DNA of 45,542 bases from Burkholderiales bacterium (GTDB lineage Bacteria > Pseudomonadota > Gammaproteobacteria > Burkholderiales > Burkholderiaceae_C), in the NCBI GenBank assembly GCA_947372465.1, contig CANBTT010000018.1, positions 1 to 45,542 on the forward strand. Reading direction: 5' to 3'. The notes beneath the pieces are model-generated. The model had not been told where the DNA came from. It saw only the letters and a program-made list of their open reading frames with translations, and did no database searches. Positions within the stretch are counted from its first letter, which is position 1. Every line of letters begins with the position of its first letter. Shown here one piece after another: positions 20,556-28,476 of this stretch. The translations under genes and the position numbers were made by a program.

Positions 20556-20914
20556 CAACCATCTGAAGGTGACGCCTTAACTTAAACTTTTTTTACATAT
20601 TTTTTGCTCAGACCGCTGGGCAAAAAGAATTCTCCCGTTCAAGCCAGACCCTGGAGCCCCCAAGTGCGCCTGGCGCGTGCTCGGTATCGGATGCGTGTGC
20701 ATTGGCGTCAAGCCCGCCTTTTTTTGATCTGCGCGCCTTGCATTCTGCATGCTTTTTTTTAAGCACCTGCAAGGCATGAAGCATTGCTCAAAAAATACAA
20801 ACCGATCGGCTTCTTCAAAAATTTTTCAAACACATGCTGTCTTCTCGCCTTTGCGGAAGAAGAGCCTTTGAAAGCCGGTCTTTGGGCCAAGCTTGCCTTG
20901 CCTTGCCACGCCAT
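20556..20914. other. Gene-free stretch between dksA terminator and dcw regulatory region
   Basis: No reading frame with family resemblance or a plausible ribosome-binding site is seen on either strand. The stretch has several T-runs and a short CTTGC triplication at 20892-20906. Nothing recognisable as an RNA gene was found. It may hold further promoter elements for the dcw cluster. Confidence 0.5.
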
Positions 20915-20949
20915 CAAAAAAGGCCTTGCACCCACCGGTCACAAGGCCT
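20915..20949 (-). terminator. Intrinsic terminator of dksA
   Basis: On the minus strand AGGCCTTG (20949-20942) and CAAGGCCT (20928-20921) form a perfect 8-bp stem with a 13-base loop, followed directly by TTTTTT. It lies about 50 bases past the dksA stop. Confidence 0.85.
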
Positions 20950-20996
20950 CTTCAGACACGCGGGCCAGACAAAGCGTCTGCCCACGCGGCCATGCA

Positions 20997-22241
20997 TCAG
21001 TCACCAAACATCTTTTGCTTGAGTTCACGACGCTGCTGCGCTTCAAGAGAAAGCGTTGCCGTGGGTCTTGCAAGCAATCTGCCCACACCTATGGCCTCGC
21101 CCGTTTCATCGCAGTAACCATAGTCCCCCCCATCGATGCGGTGAATGGACTGCTCGATCTTTTTGAGCAACTTTCGCTCGCGGTCTCGCGTTCTAAGTTC
21201 GAGGGCGTGTTCCTCTTCAATGGTCGCACGGTCTGCAGGATCAGGCACAACCACCGTCTCCTCGCGCAAATTCTCCGTCGTTTGGCCGGCATTGGCCAAA
21301 ATGTCTCTCTTCAAGGCCACCAATTTGAGCTTAAAGAACGCCATTTGCGTGTCATTCATGTACTCGGTGTCTGGCATGGACAAAAGTTCTGCGTCGCTCA
21401 ATTGATCGACCGGTTTGTTTTTCCAATTGTTGGCCAATTTGCTGTCTTTTTTAGGGGTCACGGGTATCACCGAAGGTAGGGAAGGTGTGGTGGATGGCCC
21501 AAAGCTGGACTTTGCAGCGTTGTTGGACACCACCGCCACTGGGGGAGGAGGAACCATGGAGGCGGCTTTTGCGCCTCGGGAAGATTTTTTCGATTGCGGC
21601 TGAGCAATGGACTGCCCGGCCACAACAGGTTGGTGGTTCTCGTGCTTTTTAAGCGCGAGCGCTTGAGCGGCCAATTCGCTGGCATCAGGCTTGGCCGGGA
21701 CAGGCGGCTTGACGAGCCCTTTCAAGGGCGCTGGGGCGGGCGTTTTAGGCGCCGACTTCAAGGGGGCGCTCACTGGCGCTTTCGCAGCCGATTTGAGGGG
21801 TGCGCTGACCGCGGGTTTGGCGACGGGTTTGGCAGGCACTTTGGCAGGCACTTTTTTCGCCGCGGCCTTGACTGGCGCCTTGACCTCTTTTTTCGCCGCC
21901 TTCAAGGGCAAGGCCTTTTTAGCAGGCGTTTTTACAGCCACTTTGACGGCTTTTTGGGCCGCCGCTTGGGCCCCTTTTTTACCGGCAACAGACTTGGCCT
22001 TGACAGCCGTTTTGGTCGGCGTTTTAACGGCCGCTTTTGGAGGTGTTTTGATCGGAGCTTTCGAGGAGGGTTTTGAGGGCGCTTTGGGTTTTGCTTTTGG
22101 CGCGACTTTGACGGCTTTTTTAGCGACCGGCTTTGGCGCTTTTACCACTTTTTTTGTGGCCTTCACAGGCACTGCTTTTTTAGCCGTTGCGGCCTTCACA
22201 GGTGTTGGGCGAGCCTTGGGTTTTGCACTAGATTTTTTCAT
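20997..22241 (-). CDS. dksA: DksA-type RNA polymerase-binding factor with a histone H1-like Lys/Ala/Pro-rich N-terminal extension
   Basis: The C-terminal ~125 residues (about 290-414) are DksA. They start at YMNDTQMAFFKLKL, continue through the coiled-coil tip DPADRA at 334-339 and EEEHALELRTRDRERKLLKK, and end with ARPTATLSLEAQQRREL. DksA binds the RNA polymerase secondary channel and potentiates ppGpp. Of the four zinc cysteines of E. coli DksA only Cys377 (YGYCDETGE) remains, a state I believe is usual in Burkholderiales. Residues 1 to about 280 are a very basic, low-complexity tail built from short K/A/P/V units, like histone H1 or AlgP tails. The start ATG has AGGAG five bases upstream, and no good internal start precedes the DksA domain, so the tail is probably translated. 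A 6-bp hairpin lies in the leader (22265-22283). It is the last gene downstream of the COG0523 GTPase. Confidence 0.93.
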   Translation of the reverse strand: MKKSSAKPKARPTPVKAATAKKAVPVKATKKVVKAPKPVAKKAVKVAPKAKPKAPSKPSSKAPIKTPPKAAVKTPTKTAVKAKSVAGKKGAQAAAQKAVKVAVKTPAKKALPLKAAKKEVKAPVKAAAKKVPAKVPAKPVAKPAVSAPLKSAAKAPVSAPLKSAPKTPAPAPLKGLVKPPVPAKPDASELAAQALALKKHENHQPVVAGQSIAQPQSKKSSRGAKAASMVPPPPVAVVSNNAAKSSFGPSTTPSLPSVIPVTPKKDSKLANNWKNKPVDQLSDAELLSMPDTEYMNDTQMAFFKLKLVALKRDILANAGQTTENLREETVVVPDPADRATIEEEHALELRTRDRERKLLKKIEQSIHRIDGGDYGYCDETGEAIGVGRLLARPTATLSLEAQQRRELKQKMFGD

Positions 22242-22264
22242 ATTGTCTCCTCAAAGAGGTGGGC

Positions 22265-22283
22265 CCAAGAAACTTGATCTTGG
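22265..22283 (-). other. Small hairpin in the dksA leader
   Basis: CCAAGA/TCTTGG (6-bp stem, 7-base loop) lies about 25 bases upstream of the dksA start and close to its ribosome-binding site. A candidate promoter lies further up on the minus strand (TTGTTC, then GATAAG). The hairpin may affect translation but could be fortuitous. Confidence 0.35.
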
Positions 22284-22386
22284 AGCCACCGACTCTTATC
22301 ATCCGAACAAAATTACCTGAACAAAACCTTTGATCCTTGCGCCCAGTGCGTTCCTTGGAAAGTTCTGCTTTGCGCGCGGATTGTAC

Positions 22387-23484
22387 TCATACTAAGCACT
22401 GTTCTAAGCCTTGGAGGAAAATATCTCTGGGCAAATCGATCCCTATAAAGACCATTTTGTTGTTTTTAACCTCGTCTTTGCCCCATTGTGGCCCCAAATC
22501 GCTGCCCATCAATTGATGCACGCCCTGAAAGATCACCTTGCGATCGGTCCCCTTCATGTTCAAAACGCCTTTGTAACGCAACATCTTGGGGCCATAAATA
22601 TTGACAATAGCGCCAAGGAAGTCCTCGAGTTTCGCGGGATCAAAAGCGCGGTTGGATTTGAAGACAAAGCTCTTGACGTCATCGTCATGGTGATGGTGAT
22701 GACCCGTCTCGTGTGAGGGGTGATCACAGTGCTCACCATGCTCATGGTGTGCGTGCTCCTGCGCGTGAGCCGCGTGTTGGTGCGAGGGATGATCGCAATG
22801 CTCGCCGTGCTCGTGGTGCGCATGATCGTTGTCGCTCAAAAAATCGGGATCGATGTCCAACTTGGCATTCAAGTTAAAGCCCTTCAAGTCAAACACCTCA
22901 TCGATGGACACCTCACCAAAGTGAACCGCCTTTTGCGGCGCTCTTGGATTCATGTGCTTTAAGCGGTGCTGCAATGCATCGAGCGACTCGGGCGTGACCA
23001 AATCGGTTTTACTGATGAAGAGTTGATCCGCAAAGCCCACTTGTCTGCGCGCCTCTTGGCGGTCGTTGAGTTGCTGCGCGGCGTGCTTGGCATCCACCAA
23101 GGTCAAAATCGAGTCGAGCAAATAGCTTTCCGCAATTTGGTCGTCCATGAAGAAGGTTTGCGCAACAGGGCCGGGATCGGCAAGTCCCGTGGTCTCAATC
23201 ACCACTCGGTCAAAATCGAGCTCTCCCTTTCTTTTCTTTTCTGCAAGTTCCGTCAAGGTGGTTCTCAAATCCTCTCGAATCGTGCAGCACACACAGCCGT
23301 TGCTCATCTGAATGATTTGCTCTTGGCTCTCAAGCACCAAAATATCGTTGTCAATGTTTTCTTCACCAAACTCGTTTTCAATCACCGCAATCTTTTGTCC
23401 ATGGGCCTCGGACAAGACGCGTTTTAACAAAGTCGTTTTGCCTGAACCCAAAAAGCCGGTCAGGATGGTTGCTGGAATTAACAT
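22387..23484 (-). CDS. CobW/COG0523 family G3E GTPase, putative metallochaperone, with duplicated His-rich module
   Basis: G3E-type P-loop GTPase of the family that includes ZNG1-like zinc chaperones and CobW. It is 365 residues. Walker A is GFLGSGKTT at 10-18. The metal-binding CVCC motif is at 64-67 (NGCVCCTIRED), and ISKTDLV near 158-164 is the guanine-specificity motif. A linker at 221-266 carries 21 histidines in 46 residues. It includes two identical 15-residue units (HAHHEHGEHCDHPSH at 221-235 and 244-258) followed by five consecutive histidines. The C-terminal CobW_C domain (KSFVFKSNRAFDPAKLEDFL onward) is intact. It lies between rlmI and dksA on the same strand. I saw no Zur-like operator upstream. 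Substrate metal is inferred from the family, not shown. Confidence 0.93.
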   Translation of the reverse strand: MLIPATILTGFLGSGKTTLLKRVLSEAHGQKIAVIENEFGEENIDNDILVLESQEQIIQMSNGCVCCTIREDLRTTLTELAEKKRKGELDFDRVVIETTGLADPGPVAQTFFMDDQIAESYLLDSILTLVDAKHAAQQLNDRQEARRQVGFADQLFISKTDLVTPESLDALQHRLKHMNPRAPQKAVHFGEVSIDEVFDLKGFNLNAKLDIDPDFLSDNDHAHHEHGEHCDHPSHQHAAHAQEHAHHEHGEHCDHPSHETGHHHHHDDDVKSFVFKSNRAFDPAKLEDFLGAIVNIYGPKMLRYKGVLNMKGTDRKVIFQGVHQLMGSDLGPQWGKDEVKNNKMVFIGIDLPRDIFLQGLEQCLV

Positions 23485-23599
23485 GGGAAAAACTCTTTCT
23501 ACAAATTATCGAAAAAATCAAATGGGGGCGTCTTGGTGCAAATTCAATGCACGCGCCGCACTTTTCGGGCAAGTAACAGCTGAAAATTGCCCAAGCATA

Positions 23600-24814
23600 T
23601 CACTTTCGAATGACCACCAAACCCTTTAAGTAATCGCCCTCAGGGAAGTTCAAGGTCATGGGATGGTCCATCGCCCCTTGCAGTCGCTCGGCAATAAAGC
23701 CGTCCACATGGGAGTCCGCCCCCGCTGAGGCAACGATTTTATGGAACAATTCCGCTGAAACCCCCCCAGAACAACTGAAGGTGAACAAAACACCCCCGGG
23801 TCGCAAGAGCTGCAGCGCCAAGCGGTTGATGTCTTTGTAGGCCCTGGCCGCACGCTCCACATGTGCCTGAGACGGCGCAAATTTGGGCGGATCGAGCACG
23901 ATGGCATCAAATTGTCTTTTTTCTTGTAAAAAACCTCTCAAAGACTGATTCACATCGGCATCCAGCATGCTGTAGTGCGACGCATCAAACCCATTGGCAC
24001 GCATGTTGTTCTGGGCCATCTCAAGCGCACTGGCTGAAGAATCAATGCTCAAAACATGTCCCGCCTTTGGCAAAACACCGGCTCTTCGCATGCCCGTCAA
24101 AGCCGCCACACTGAAGCCCCCCGTGTAGCTAAAGCAGTTGAGCACATTTTCAAAGGCCATGCGCTCGGCGTAAGCCGCAAAGCGCCTTCTGGACGCTCTT
24201 TGGTCCAAGTAAAACCCGGTCTTGTGCCCTTGCTCAATGTCAAGATGGAGCACCCATTGGTGCTCATTGATCTGAAGACGCGTCTTTCTTTCTGCATCTG
24301 GATGTGCGATCCAGCCCGTGCTTTGGGGCAAACCCTCCAAGGTCCTGGCGTTGGTGTCCGATCTCTCAAAGACACGCTCAACCCCCGTGTGCTTCATCAA
24401 AGACTTGACCAAGACGGACTTGAAACGCTCCACCCCACAACTGAGCACTTGCAGCACGAGGGTGTCGCCATACTGGTCCACGATGAAACCAGGCAAGCCA
24501 TCCGACTCCCCATGCACGAGCCTCAAGCCACTCGATTCAATCTGAAAAAGCTGTCGGCTTTGAACCGCTTTTTGAACCAAGCCATCAAGAAAGTCCTCGT
24601 CAATTCTTTGCGACTCGTCAAAACTCCAAACCCGCGCTTTGATTTTTGAAGTGGGACTGTAGGCCGCCCAGGCCAAGAACACCCCTTGTGACGACTCCAC
24701 ACGCACGGTCTCCCCAGCGTCCGCACCGCCTTTGGCAATGGCCGAGTCAAATAACCAAGGGTGTCCTCTGAGCAAAGACCTCTCCTTGCCCTCTCTAAGT
24801 CTGAGTGTTTTCAT
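23600..24814 (-). CDS. rlmI: RlmI-like SAM-dependent rRNA (cytosine-C5)-methyltransferase with PUA domain
   Basis: Class I methyltransferase related to RlmI, which methylates C1962 of 23S rRNA. The N-terminal PUA domain begins KTLRLREGKERSLLRGHPW, and the middle contains LVHGESDGLPGFIVDQYG and DIEQGHKTGFYLDQR. The SAM domain has NCFSYTGGFSVAALTG, and the catalytic segment LDPPKFAPS precedes FTFSCSGG. The start chosen is ATG at 24814, giving 404 residues, because the family begins at this point. A GTG at 24844 would add ten residues. Neither start has a clear ribosome-binding site. xerC lies 61 bases upstream and the COG0523 GTPase 115 bases downstream. The exact rRNA site is inferred from the family. 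Confidence 0.9.
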   Translation of the reverse strand: MKTLRLREGKERSLLRGHPWLFDSAIAKGGADAGETVRVESSQGVFLAWAAYSPTSKIKARVWSFDESQRIDEDFLDGLVQKAVQSRQLFQIESSGLRLVHGESDGLPGFIVDQYGDTLVLQVLSCGVERFKSVLVKSLMKHTGVERVFERSDTNARTLEGLPQSTGWIAHPDAERKTRLQINEHQWVLHLDIEQGHKTGFYLDQRASRRRFAAYAERMAFENVLNCFSYTGGFSVAALTGMRRAGVLPKAGHVLSIDSSASALEMAQNNMRANGFDASHYSMLDADVNQSLRGFLQEKRQFDAIVLDPPKFAPSQAHVERAARAYKDINRLALQLLRPGGVLFTFSCSGGVSAELFHKIVASAGADSHVDGFIAERLQGAMDHPMTLNFPEGDYLKGLVVIRK

Positions 24815-24875
24815 GGTGGATGTCGCAAAAGGAATTCGGTGCACAAGGGCTTCAAATTCGCGCCCTTTAAAGCGC

Positions 24876-25889
24876 TTACTTGGGCTCTTTTCGTTTGGCG
24901 CGCGGGTGCGCTTGATCGTAAATTTTTGAAAGGTGCTGGTGGTCCAAACGAGTATATACCTGAGTGGTGCTGATGTTGGCGTGCCCGAGAAGCTCCTGCA
25001 CGCCCCTCAAGTCACCACTGGATTGGAGCAAATGACTTGCAAAAGAGTGTCTGAGCATGTGCGGATGCACGGGCGTTTGCAGCCCCGCTTGTTGCCCTCG
25101 CACGCGCAAGCGCTGCCAAATGGCTTGCGCCGTTAAACGTGTCCCGTTCCTGCCCAAAAGCAAGGCCTGCGGGGCGCTTGCATCTGCCTTCAAATACCTC
25201 GCTCGCACCAGTAGCCATGCAGTGAGCGCATTCAAAGCGCTGTGTCCCACGGGCGTGCTGCGTCGTTTGCTGCCCTTGCCCAGAACAAAGGCCATGCTTT
25301 CTTGCACATCGATCCACCCACGCGCGGCGACGGATGCCTGAACATCCAGGCCCACCAACTCGCCAATGCGAAGACCACTGCCATACAAGAGCTCCACCAC
25401 CAAAGCGTCTCTGGCCTCCAACCACTCCCCTTCGGCCCTTGCACCGGCACTCAAAGTTGCATTGCTCACACGTTTGAAATCGGCCAACTGGACCGCTTGG
25501 TCGACATTCAAGGCCTTGGGCAGGGGCTTGGTCGCTTTGGGCGCCCTCACACCGAGCACGGGGTTGGCACTCAAATGACCTTGCTGACAACACCAAGCAA
25601 AAAAGCCACGCCAGCCAGACAAGATCAAGGCGATGCCTCGAGCGCTCCTGTGCTGCTGATGCATATTGGCAATCCACAGGCGAATGTGGTGCGACTGTAT
25701 GCCCGCCCAAGTCAAGCCAAGGCCCTCGGCATGGCTTGCCAATTTGCTCAAATCCAGCTCGTACAAGACACAGGTTCTTTGGGCCAGGCGTTTTTCAAAC
25801 CGCACATGCTCCAAATAGGCCTTGAGCCACGGGTCCGCCATCAAAGGCGAGTGCACTTGTTCGGCTGGGGACGGGTCTAGTGAAGCCAC
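24876..25889 (-). CDS. xerC: Tyrosine recombinase XerC
   Basis: Site-specific recombinase that with XerD resolves chromosome dimers at dif near the divisome. It is 337 residues from the GTG at 25889; ATG at 25841 would give 321 residues, and no ribosome-binding site clearly decides. The N-terminal SAM-like DNA-binding domain begins LEHVRFEKRLAQRTC. The catalytic set is complete: Arg174 (GSGLRIGE), Lys205 (LGKGSKRR), His277 and Arg280 (HPHMLRHSFA), His303 (LLGHANI) and nucleophile Tyr312 (VYTRLDHQHL). The link dapF-DUF484-xerC is a common gammaproteobacterial and betaproteobacterial arrangement and favours XerC over XerD. The GTG start overlaps the DUF484 stop by 13 bases. Confidence 0.94.
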   Translation of the reverse strand: MASLDPSPAEQVHSPLMADPWLKAYLEHVRFEKRLAQRTCVLYELDLSKLASHAEGLGLTWAGIQSHHIRLWIANMHQQHRSARGIALILSGWRGFFAWCCQQGHLSANPVLGVRAPKATKPLPKALNVDQAVQLADFKRVSNATLSAGARAEGEWLEARDALVVELLYGSGLRIGELVGLDVQASVAARGWIDVQESMAFVLGKGSKRRSTPVGHSALNALTAWLLVRARYLKADASAPQALLLGRNGTRLTAQAIWQRLRVRGQQAGLQTPVHPHMLRHSFASHLLQSSGDLRGVQELLGHANISTTQVYTRLDHQHLSKIYDQAHPRAKRKEPK

Positions 25890-26668
25890 AATTGCATCAA
25901 CGCAGCGCTGGCCAATTCGCCAATGCGCTCCAAGAAGTCGGTGCCCATCCCTGCGTGGTAACGCTGTGGGTCTGGAGAAGCGAGCACCAAGAGCCCAAAC
26001 GATTCGATCCGTGGCTCCTCACGGCTCAATGACACAGACGTCATGGGCACAGAAGCATCTGCGGGGATTGCGTCATGGCCCATCGCTCCTAATGGATGGC
26101 CATGATGGCCTGCCATTTTCAAGGGCCTTAAATTGACCATGGCAATCGATTGAACCGCTTTGGCGTCTTCGAGCCAGGAAATGGCCTCAAAACCGGAATT
26201 GGGGCCGCAATAGGGTTGCTTGAGCGTGCTTGCAAAATCTTTCACACTTGCACTGACCCCTTGAGCAAACGCCAACTCAGCAAACGCTGGTCTCACATGC
26301 CACAATTTCAAGGCGACTTGCGGGACCATGAACTGCTGCTGAATTTCCATCAAAATGGTTTGCGGCAAGGCCACAGGATCGGTCACCATCAACAAATTTT
26401 TGGCCCAACGGTGAAGTCGGTCTGTCAAAATTAAATTCTCATTGCCGTTTCGAATCATCTCCATGAGACGGGTCTCAAGCGCTCTGATCTTCTCTCTGAG
26501 CATGTCGGCTTGCCGCTCTTGCAAACTGACCGCGCGTTGACCATGCGGGCTCACAATTCTCACCTGCGCGAGCACCTCGGCGTGGCGCAAAAAGAAGTCG
26601 GGTGTATTGACCAAAAAATTGGCAATGTCGTCCTCAGTGATCGGTGTGATGGGGTTGATCTGTGTCAT
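25877..26668 (-). CDS. DUF484 family protein (GAF-like)
   Basis: Conserved protein of unknown function that is almost always encoded between dapF and xerC in proteobacteria. It is 263 residues from the ATG at 26668, which overlaps the dapF stop as ATGA; longer open frames upstream lie inside dapF. The N terminus ITEDDIANFLVNTPDFFLRH is the typical DUF484 opening. A short coiled coil (SLQERQADMLREKIRALETRLME, split here by position 79-101) leads into a GAF-like domain with CGPNSGFEAISWL. The C-terminal part FGLLVLASPDPQRYHAGMGT is also conserved. Its function is not known; the context suggests a link with XerC or cell-wall precursor supply, but that is inference. Confidence 0.92.
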   Translation of the reverse strand: MTQINPITPITEDDIANFLVNTPDFFLRHAEVLAQVRIVSPHGQRAVSLQERQADMLREKIRALETRLMEMIRNGNENLILTDRLHRWAKNLLMVTDPVALPQTILMEIQQQFMVPQVALKLWHVRPAFAELAFAQGVSASVKDFASTLKQPYCGPNSGFEAISWLEDAKAVQSIAMVNLRPLKMAGHHGHPLGAMGHDAIPADASVPMTSVSLSREEPRIESFGLLVLASPDPQRYHAGMGTDFLERIGELASAALMQLWLH

Positions 26669-27570
26669 TGAATATCCAATTCGCCTTTGAAAACGGTCTG
26701 CGCAGGACCGGTTAAAACCACATCGCTGGCCAAGCCTTTGCTGGCACCCACATAGGAGCCGTCCCACTCAATCTCCAAGCGCCCACCTTTTGCGTGAACC
26801 GTGACCGGTGAGTCCAGCAACCCTCTTGCGATGCCACTGACCACGGCCGCACAGGCGCCTGTCCCACACGCCAAGGTCTCCCCCGAGCCGCGCTCAAACA
26901 CCCTCAACTTGATTTCATGCCGATTGAGCACTTGCATGAAACCCACGTTCACCCTTTGAGGAAAAGAGGCATGGTGCTCAATCGTGGGCCCCATCTCCGA
27001 AAGCCTCAAAGCGTCTACATCTTCAACCACACACACCGCGTGCGGGTTGCCCATCGAGACCACTGAGAAGTCAAAATGCGCCAAAGGCCATTCAATCTTT
27101 GGCTCGGCGGGCCACTCAATTCTTCGAATGTCAAATCCGTCCTTGGACGCCAGCAGCTCAGAGCATTGAGGATCAAAAGGCACGCTCGGCGCATCAAACA
27201 CAGGGGTCCCCATGTGAACGCTGACCCAACCCTCTGGGGTGTCGCTCAGCTCAATGATGCCTTTTTTGACTTTCACCACCAAAGGGCTTTTTTGACTCAA
27301 GCCCTCTTCACGCACAAAGCGCAAAAAACACCTCGCACCATTGCCACAGTGCTCGACCTCTGAGCCATCGGCATTGTGAATGACGTATTCAAAATCAATG
27401 CCCGCCTCTTGGGAGGAGCGAACACTTAAGATTTGATCGGCGCCAACACCAAAATGTCGGTCCGCCAACAATTGATAGTCTTTGGTTTGCAGGCCATAAA
27501 GCGTTTGTGTTTCATTGATGACCACAAAGTCGTTGCCTGTGCCGTGCATTTTTGTAAAAGGGATCCGCAT
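26665..27570 (-). CDS. dapF: Diaminopimelate epimerase DapF
   Basis: PLP-independent epimerase converting LL- to meso-diaminopimelate, the residue MurE installs and the lysine precursor. The start chosen is ATG at 27570 (MRIPFTKMHGTGNDF), giving 301 residues; an ATG three codons upstream is not in the family. The two catalytic cysteines are Cys75 (EHCGNGARCF) and Cys235 (LACGTGACAA). The substrate motif VVSMGNPHAV is present. An extra segment of about 20 residues lies around 142-162 (KDGFDIRRIEWPAEPKIEWP) compared with E. coli (274). It is divergent from the AhpD-like gene and overlaps the DUF484 gene by four bases. Confidence 0.97.
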   Translation of the reverse strand: MRIPFTKMHGTGNDFVVINETQTLYGLQTKDYQLLADRHFGVGADQILSVRSSQEAGIDFEYVIHNADGSEVEHCGNGARCFLRFVREEGLSQKSPLVVKVKKGIIELSDTPEGWVSVHMGTPVFDAPSVPFDPQCSELLASKDGFDIRRIEWPAEPKIEWPLAHFDFSVVSMGNPHAVCVVEDVDALRLSEMGPTIEHHASFPQRVNVGFMQVLNRHEIKLRVFERGSGETLACGTGACAAVVSGIARGLLDSPVTVHAKGGRLEIEWDGSYVGASKGLASDVVLTGPAQTVFKGELDIQ

Positions 27571-27835
27571 GGGCAACATTATCGTTTTTTTTATCTCGAA
27601 ATTGCGTGCAAGGGATGACTTCGAGCAAAAATGCCCTCCCTCCTTTAAAACGCCTGCACTCGCCTCAATGCGGGCTCAAGCTTGGGCTTGGCAAGCGAGC
27701 CCTGAACCGCATACCTATACAATGGAGCGCCAAATGCCCGCCGATAAGCCACGCACATGCGGCCTTCACAGCTCAAACGTGCTCATCTGGGCGGCAAGCA
27801 CCCTTTCACTTTTCTTTTTAAAAGGCTCGGCCCCT

Positions 27836-28381
27836 ATGCGCATTCCAGCTTGGACACCAGAACTCAAACCCCAACCCAAAGACCTCGTGGACGCCATCAA
27901 GGCCAGAAGGGGGGGCGACTTCATCAACTTGGACTTGACACTGCTGTGGAGCGAGCCGGTGGCCAGAGGCTGGAACACCTTTTTGAAAGAGGTGCGCACA
28001 GGCCTTGGCACGAGTCGCAAACTGAGAGAAATTGGCATCTGCACAGTGGCCCTCCTCACGGGCGCTCAATACGAATACAAACACCATGCCCCCGACTTCT
28101 TGACCGCGGGCGGCACCCAAGCCGAACTCGATGCGTTGGACCGGGTGGTGGCCAAAGACGCCAGACGTGAGGTGAAGGATCCGGCACTGGACCCCACCAT
28201 GAGCTTGGTGATTCAATATGCGGCCCAACTCACCCTGGATGTCAAAATTGAGGACGGCTTGTTTGAGGAAATGAAAAAGTGTTTTGACACGACTCAGATC
28301 GTCGAACTCACCACCGCCATCGCCACCTACAACATGGTGGCCAGGGTCTTGATGGCGCTGGAGGTCAACCCCGAGGCCTGA
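27836..28381 (+). CDS. Carboxymuconolactone decarboxylase / AhpD-like family protein
   Basis: Small all-helical protein of the CMD/AhpD family. It is 181 residues from the ATG at 27836, which has AAAGG about ten bases upstream; the frame is open further upstream, but that part lies antisense to dapF and lacks similarity. The family core is REIGICTVALLTGAQYEYKHH, where the usual E-x2-H motif appears as Glu80-Tyr-Lys-His83. The CxxC pair of AhpD is absent, so peroxidase activity of the AhpD kind is unlikely. It stands alone on the plus strand and is followed by a bidirectional terminator. The substrate is unknown. Members of this group occur next to aromatic catabolism genes, but none is present here. 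Confidence 0.85.
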   Translation: MRIPAWTPELKPQPKDLVDAIKARRGGDFINLDLTLLWSEPVARGWNTFLKEVRTGLGTSRKLREIGICTVALLTGAQYEYKHHAPDFLTAGGTQAELDALDRVVAKDARREVKDPALDPTMSLVIQYAAQLTLDVKIEDGLFEEMKKCFDTTQIVELTTAIATYNMVARVLMALEVNPEA

Positions 28382-28419
28382 ACCGCCTGTTCGCCTCAGC
28401 ACACAAGCCAAAAAACAAA

Positions 28420-28452
28420 GGGGGCCCGTTCACATGGACGGCCCCCTTTTTT
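28420..28452. terminator. Bidirectional intrinsic terminator
   Basis: GGGGGCCCGT and ACGGCCCCC form a GC-rich stem (one bulged C, loop of about eight bases). T6 follows on the plus strand, and TTTGTTTTTT follows on the minus strand. It serves the AhpD-like gene ending at 28381 and the convergent Bug gene ending at 28477. Confidence 0.85.
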
Positions 28453-28476
28453 AAGCCCGCGGTCCAAGCCACCGCA

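Noticed and set aside
20577..20777. 66-codon minus-strand open frame upstream of mraZ
   Set aside because: No ribosome-binding site or similarity; it lies in the T-rich regulatory stretch.
20730..20790. Terminator-like GC stem followed by T-run (GGCG…CGCC, T7)
   Set aside because: The stem is only four base pairs and no gene ends nearby on the plus strand.
21594..22320. Plus-strand open frames rich in Gly/Arg or Ala/Phe
   Set aside because: They are mirror images of the Lys/Ala-rich dksA tail and are not independent genes.
23485..23599. Possible Zur site upstream of the COG0523 GTPase
   Set aside because: No sequence resembling the known GAAATGTTATA-type palindrome could be found.
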